DNA from: Rotaria socialis | Lineage: Eukaryota > Rotifera > Eurotatoria > Philodinida > Philodinidae | Length of the DNA: 64,000 bases | Assembly: GCA_905331475.1 (NCBI GenBank) | Contig: CAJNYU010002708.1 | Coordinates: 31,535-95,534, forward strand | Reading direction: 5' to 3' | The notes under the pieces: model-generated | What the model was told of the DNA's origin: nothing | What the model saw: only the letters and a program-made list of their open reading frames with translations | The model's database searches: none | Program-made: the position numbers and the translations under genes | Part shown: positions 60,444-64,000 of the stretch, piece by piece | Layout: each line of letters opens with the position of its first letter | How positions within the stretch are numbered: position 1 is the first letter of the stretch

Positions 60444-60502
60444 AGGGTGTGTGGGTGTGGGTGTAGGCTGAGTTAAAGATAGCACACCCACACCCACACC
60501 CT
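60444..60502. repeat. Telomere-like head-to-head palindrome 8
   Basis: AAGGGTGTGTGGGTGTGGGT, 20-bp spacer, CACACCCACACCCACACCCT. Begins 33 bp past the stop of the WWE-ART gene. The longest and most perfect of the set. Confidence 0.85.
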
Positions 60503-60669
60503 TAATGTAACACGTAATCAAACACAGCCAAAAGAAAACCAGCAAAACAAATAAGATCAAACCACCTATTGAATGTTGAATTTAAAAAAATTGTAATAGT
60601 AATTGGAAATCTAAAAACATAAACAATCATCTAAATTAAAACAGAAAAACTATTTTACAAATTGAACCC

Positions 60670-60935
60670 AGGAGAATGTATCCTAGCCTAGGATCCGATG
60701 AGTTCCGATCGGTTCCTATTGGAATCCGACGGAGCTCTTCGGAAGGCGCAAGGAAACTATCGGATTATTGTCGGATTCCTGGTTCCGGAATCGATATCGG
60801 ATCCTAGTATCGGAAACTGATAAAATCCGACATCAACCGTCAATCGGAACCGGAATGCTTCGGATTTCATTGGTTCCGACAATCGGATATGATTGGAAAT
60901 ACGAGTGTCGGATCCGACATTGATTCACCTGGGAA
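60670..60935. repeat. TCGGATCCGA-rich repeat element with short inverted ends
   Basis: Ends read CCCAGGAGAATG on the left and, reversed, CCCAGGTGAATCAATG on the right. The interior is densely filled with TCGGA/TCCGA words that pair in many registers. About 260 bp. Similar words near 50870-50930. Class unknown. Confidence 0.55.
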
Positions 60936-60977
60936 TTAGAAAAAAAATAAACTTACGAGTAGTATAAGATCGATTCA

Positions 60978-61030
60978 GGGTGTGGGTGTGGGTGTTTGTA
61001 TTAAATGATAAGCAACTCACACCCATACCT
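60978..61030. repeat. Telomere-like head-to-head palindrome 9
   Basis: GGGTGTGGGTGTGGGTGTTT, spacer of about 19 bp, ACTCACACCCATACC. Confidence 0.78.
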
Positions 61031-61361
61031 CGACTCTCACACACACACTTTTTCGTGCTTTACTAACTCTGTTAATTTTTGTATTTATGATTTTGACAAA
61101 AAAAAAAAATTGGTTGTTATTATTGCTACTTCTGTAAAGCTTTATAGATTTATAGCATATAAATGGGAATTTTTTATTTCGTGCTCAAAGTATCCATGTA
61201 CAACTCACTCGTGTGTATCATCAAGTGCGCAACTTTCACGGTGCGCATCATTCGTAGATCGCTTCTGTGTGAAGAGATAGGTTGGTCTGGTTTTACTTGA
61301 AGCATATTACAAAAATATATAAGAAATGAATGATAACAAGATAAATTTAATTCAAAGTTTG
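61031..61361. other. Short intergenic stretch
   Basis: No gene seen between the repeat and the stop of the coiled-coil protein gene. Confidence 0.45.
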
Positions 61362-62621
61362 TTATTCCAACGGTAATGCATGCCCTTGTCTAAAACAAAG
61401 TCTTTTTTCTTCGTTCCACTCATAATCAAAATCCATGAGTTCTAATTCTTTAATACTATCGATCACTTCTTGGCAATTTTTGACAGCTTGTTGACAAAGT
61501 TTTGAATGCGCCTCTCGATGTCTCTCACTTGATAATGCATTCATTAGAGCACTTAAGCTATTTCCAACATCAACCAAACCCTGTTTCGATTTCACCATAC
61601 TTCTTTCTAGAGTCTCAGTATCTAACGATAGTTCATTAACTTGCTCCAATAATTTATTTAACCAATCGAAAATCTTCTTTTGTTCTTTTAAGTATGAGTT
61701 TTTCATCCATCGGAGAATTGCTATTGTTAAACCTCCAACAGCAACTGCACCACCTACCAAACACACCATAGCTACTGCTACCGGCGGAAAAGAAACGCCA
61801 GCAATAACAACAGCACCTACCGCACCTGCTATCGGAAGGCCAATTAATCCGCCACCAACACCACCACCAACAGCGGCTCCAGCTACACCTCCTCCAGCGA
61901 TGTGCCGTATATGCGTTTTCCAAAACCGCAGACGCTTACTCACTCGCTGTTGTACTGGTTGAACCTGCTGATATTGAAAACTGTTTACATTCTCTTTCAA
62001 TACTTGGCATTCTTTAATATGAGTAGTTGCTTCACCAATAATATCCTGAAAAGTTTCTTTCAATGTGCTTACTGATAGTAGCATGTCATGACGATCTTCT
62101 GTTGAAAGTAACTTCAATGGTTGGGCGCTTGTCGACATCGTTCGAGTTTCGGGATATAATACATCAATTATAACATTTAATTCACCCTTCGCCAATTCTA
62201 AAGTAGTTAATTTTGAACAAAGGTCATTTTTACATTTTTTAATTAAATTAAACAAAATTTCAATCAGTGATCGGAACGTACAATCCATTTTCACATATTC
62301 CTCTCGATCTTTTTTAATTTCTTGGATTATTTCTTTGCCAATAAGTAATATTTCTCGAAGTCTTTTAATACGATTGACAACAGATTTTGAAGAATAATTT
62401 ATTGAACCGGCAATTAATTGAATTAACAATTGTGTTTCACGATCATTTTCAAGTTCAGTACCCTTTATACTATTTTGTAATGTATCAATTGCGGCTTGTG
62501 TCACATCATCAAGAGAAAAGTAATCTATTAGTTGTGATCCATCATCGCTGAGACTAATATCTACAAAGCTATCATCAATTCTTTTCAATTGCACTTCCTC
62601 TGTTATTTGTGAATATGCCAT
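61362..62621 (-). CDS. Coiled-coil protein with glycine-rich hydrophobic core
   Basis: Single exon, 419 aa, start ATG 62621. I do not recognise a named family. Residues about 40-225 are helical and probably coiled-coil. Residues about 235-315 are a glycine/alanine-rich hydrophobic stretch (IAGGGVAGAAVGGGVGGGLI, GLPIAGAVGAVVIAG, then AVAMVCLVGGAVAVGGLTIA) with the look of a membrane hairpin. Residues about 320-419 return to long charged helices (EQKKIFDWLNKLLEQVNELS). The layout helix bundle, hydrophobic hairpin, helix bundle is seen in apolipoprotein-L-like proteins and in alpha-helical pore-forming proteins; this is only architectural likeness. No signal peptide. An upstream exon is possible near 62750-62800 (minus strand, NLNDIQAAYENESFQLEKE). 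Confidence 0.75.
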   Translation of the reverse strand: MAYSQITEEVQLKRIDDSFVDISLSDDGSQLIDYFSLDDVTQAAIDTLQNSIKGTELENDRETQLLIQLIAGSINYSSKSVVNRIKRLREILLIGKEIIQEIKKDREEYVKMDCTFRSLIEILFNLIKKCKNDLCSKLTTLELAKGELNVIIDVLYPETRTMSTSAQPLKLLSTEDRHDMLLSVSTLKETFQDIIGEATTHIKECQVLKENVNSFQYQQVQPVQQRVSKRLRFWKTHIRHIAGGGVAGAAVGGGVGGGLIGLPIAGAVGAVVIAGVSFPPVAVAMVCLVGGAVAVGGLTIAILRWMKNSYLKEQKKIFDWLNKLLEQVNELSLDTETLERSMVKSKQGLVDVGNSLSALMNALSSERHREAHSKLCQQAVKNCQEVIDSIKELELMDFDYEWNEEKRLCFRQGHALPLE

Positions 62622-64000
62622 TCCTACATAAGTTTTATTACGTTAAAGATTTCTGTAGTTAAAATGAAGCGATGTGTCTTTTATATATCCGTTAAAACTT
62701 TCGCTTAACCATATTTTTCTTTTTCTAGTTGGAAACTTTCGTTTTCATATGCTGCTTGAATATCATTTAGGTTCTTGGTTTTTTCCTGTAATAAGAAACA
62801 ATAGTCAACCTCTTCCTAGCTAGAGGCAAATAAACCATCGTAAATTTAAAGTTAAAATGAATTTTTGCTACGAAAAACGTAACATGTGCCATTGTAAATC
62901 AACAGCGAGTCGAAAAAGAAGATGCGATAAGGGTGAAGATGCATATATGGGTTGGTGTGCAGTGTAGTATTCGTTTGTCGACTGAGTCAAACTCATAACT
63001 ATCTTTACCTTCACATACACACACAAACCTTCAATATACCCATATCTACGTATTTGAGACAGTGAAGGTACCTATTGAGTACTACCATTACAATTTATTT
63101 TCACTTTTTTCATAAATTTATTTCCTACATGAATAAATTTGGTTTGAATGCCGTAGATATACCAACGAGATGCCAGCGAGGAGGAAACAACGGACTCCAA
63201 TCCCTTGCAGTCCTAAAAAATGAAATATTACATTTTTTTATCTCTATCTATTACCAGTTGAGTACATATTAATTAATTGTGTACTTACTAGACCTCAGCC
63301 TAGTACTCAACTTCTAATACATGGTGAAGAAAATATACAACTTTCTATTGAACTTCAGAAATATTTGGAGCCCTATGAAGTTCAATGGGTCTCTTGGGAA
63401 TCCCCGCGGGTGTGGGTGTGGGTGTTCAAGGCGCATATATGCTTTTCTCTAGCGTGAGGTTATCTTAGCATAAGAAGAAAATCTTATAGCGTTTAATCTC
63501 TCATTGGAGATGATAGCAACGCTGCCTTTATTCCCATAAAAGTTTCATGCTAAATATATTATACTGATATCAAATTTATTTAACCGATTCATTTTCTATT
63601 CAAAAATACGGCGACGGGCAAATTGCGGTTCAAAATATTGTTAAACTGTTTTTGAAAGTAAAACCGTTTAATTGATTGCCTCAGCTCGCGTTGATTTTGT
63701 TCATGTGAATCTACTTTCGTATCCTATATTGTAAGTAGACTTGAAAGGCAAGCATTATTTTACCAGTTTCAAAATGGAGAATTTCCAGAATGATCCAAGT
63801 CTTTAGAATAGCGAAAACTAAAACGGTCCTATGTGAGAAATTCATGAACAATAGCTACGATTACATCAATGCGCATATCGATCTACTTATTTCAATAACG
63901 TAATTTAAGACAAAGAAAAAGAAAACTATTTGCGCCACTTATCTACAATAATGAAATTTCTTTCATTTAACAAACAGCTACTCGATCTTTCCTTTTTATC
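62622..64000. other. Terminal stretch, no gene recognised
   Basis: No convincing gene. It holds a possible upstream exon of the coiled-coil gene, an AGTTGAGTAC...GTACTCAACT inverted pair near 63256-63312 and a single telomere-like arm at 63408-63425. Confidence 0.4.
63408..63425 (+). repeat. Single telomere-like G-rich arm
   Basis: GGGTGTGGGTGTGGGTGT, three hexamers, without a facing C-rich arm. Could be half of a palindrome or an insertion of telomeric sequence. Confidence 0.7.

Noticed and set aside
61654..61923. Trp/Cys-rich open frame on the minus strand inside the coiled-coil gene
   Set aside because: It is an out-of-frame reading of the glycine/alanine-rich codons (GGT/GCT runs read as TGG/TGC).

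Overview
The window looks like a bdelloid rotifer genome (Adineta/Rotaria type). Support: AT-rich DNA, many short GT-AG introns of about 45-65 nt, decayed copies of an F-box family, WWE and TPR ADP-ribosyltransferases, many mixed transposon remnants, and many short tracts of the TGTGGG hexamer, which is the bdelloid telomere repeat. No species can be named from sequence alone.

Layout. 0-7.9 kb: gene-poor, with remnants of a CAD (pyrimidine synthesis) gene and a fold-back retroelement that carries hammerhead-ribozyme cores on both strands. 7.9-15 kb: an unrecognised protein gene, a hAT-type MITE with an 8-bp target duplication, two decayed F-box genes and one F-box gene interrupted by a 100-N gap. 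16.2-24.4 kb: a Helitron with many introns (zinc finger, OTU protease, HUH/Y2 Rep, PIF1 helicase), damaged in at least two places. 26.7-39.4 kb, minus strand: a vault-PARP (PARP4) gene. Its exons run BRCT, PARP, VIT, VWA, then a nearly complete calmodulin, a disordered linker, an HSP70 substrate-binding domain and the PARP4-type C-terminal domain. 42.5-46.7 kb: a sterol-glucosyltransferase-like gene and a convergent ADP-ribosyltransferase with TPRs. 47-53.8 kb: MITEs, a tRNA-like gene, a second hammerhead candidate and inverted repeats. 53.8-62.6 kb: a caspase/metacaspase-like gene, a decayed F-box gene, a WWE-ADP-ribosyltransferase and a coiled-coil/hydrophobic-core protein.

Main points. (1) The VWA, calmodulin, linker, HSP70 and C-terminal exons can be chained in frame by canonical splice sites. 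The downstream frame is lost if the calmodulin exons are skipped, which suggests one chimeric PARP4-calmodulin-HSP70 gene, subject to one in-frame TGA that could be removed as a 57-nt intron. (2) At least nine 50-93 bp motifs consist of telomere-like repeats arranged head to head (G-rich arm, unrelated spacer, C-rich arm). Two of them lie just past the stop codons of the two ADP-ribosyltransferase genes. (3) Three unrelated ADP-ribosylating architectures lie within about 34 kb. All coordinates and splice joins were read by eye; none was confirmed with RNA data.
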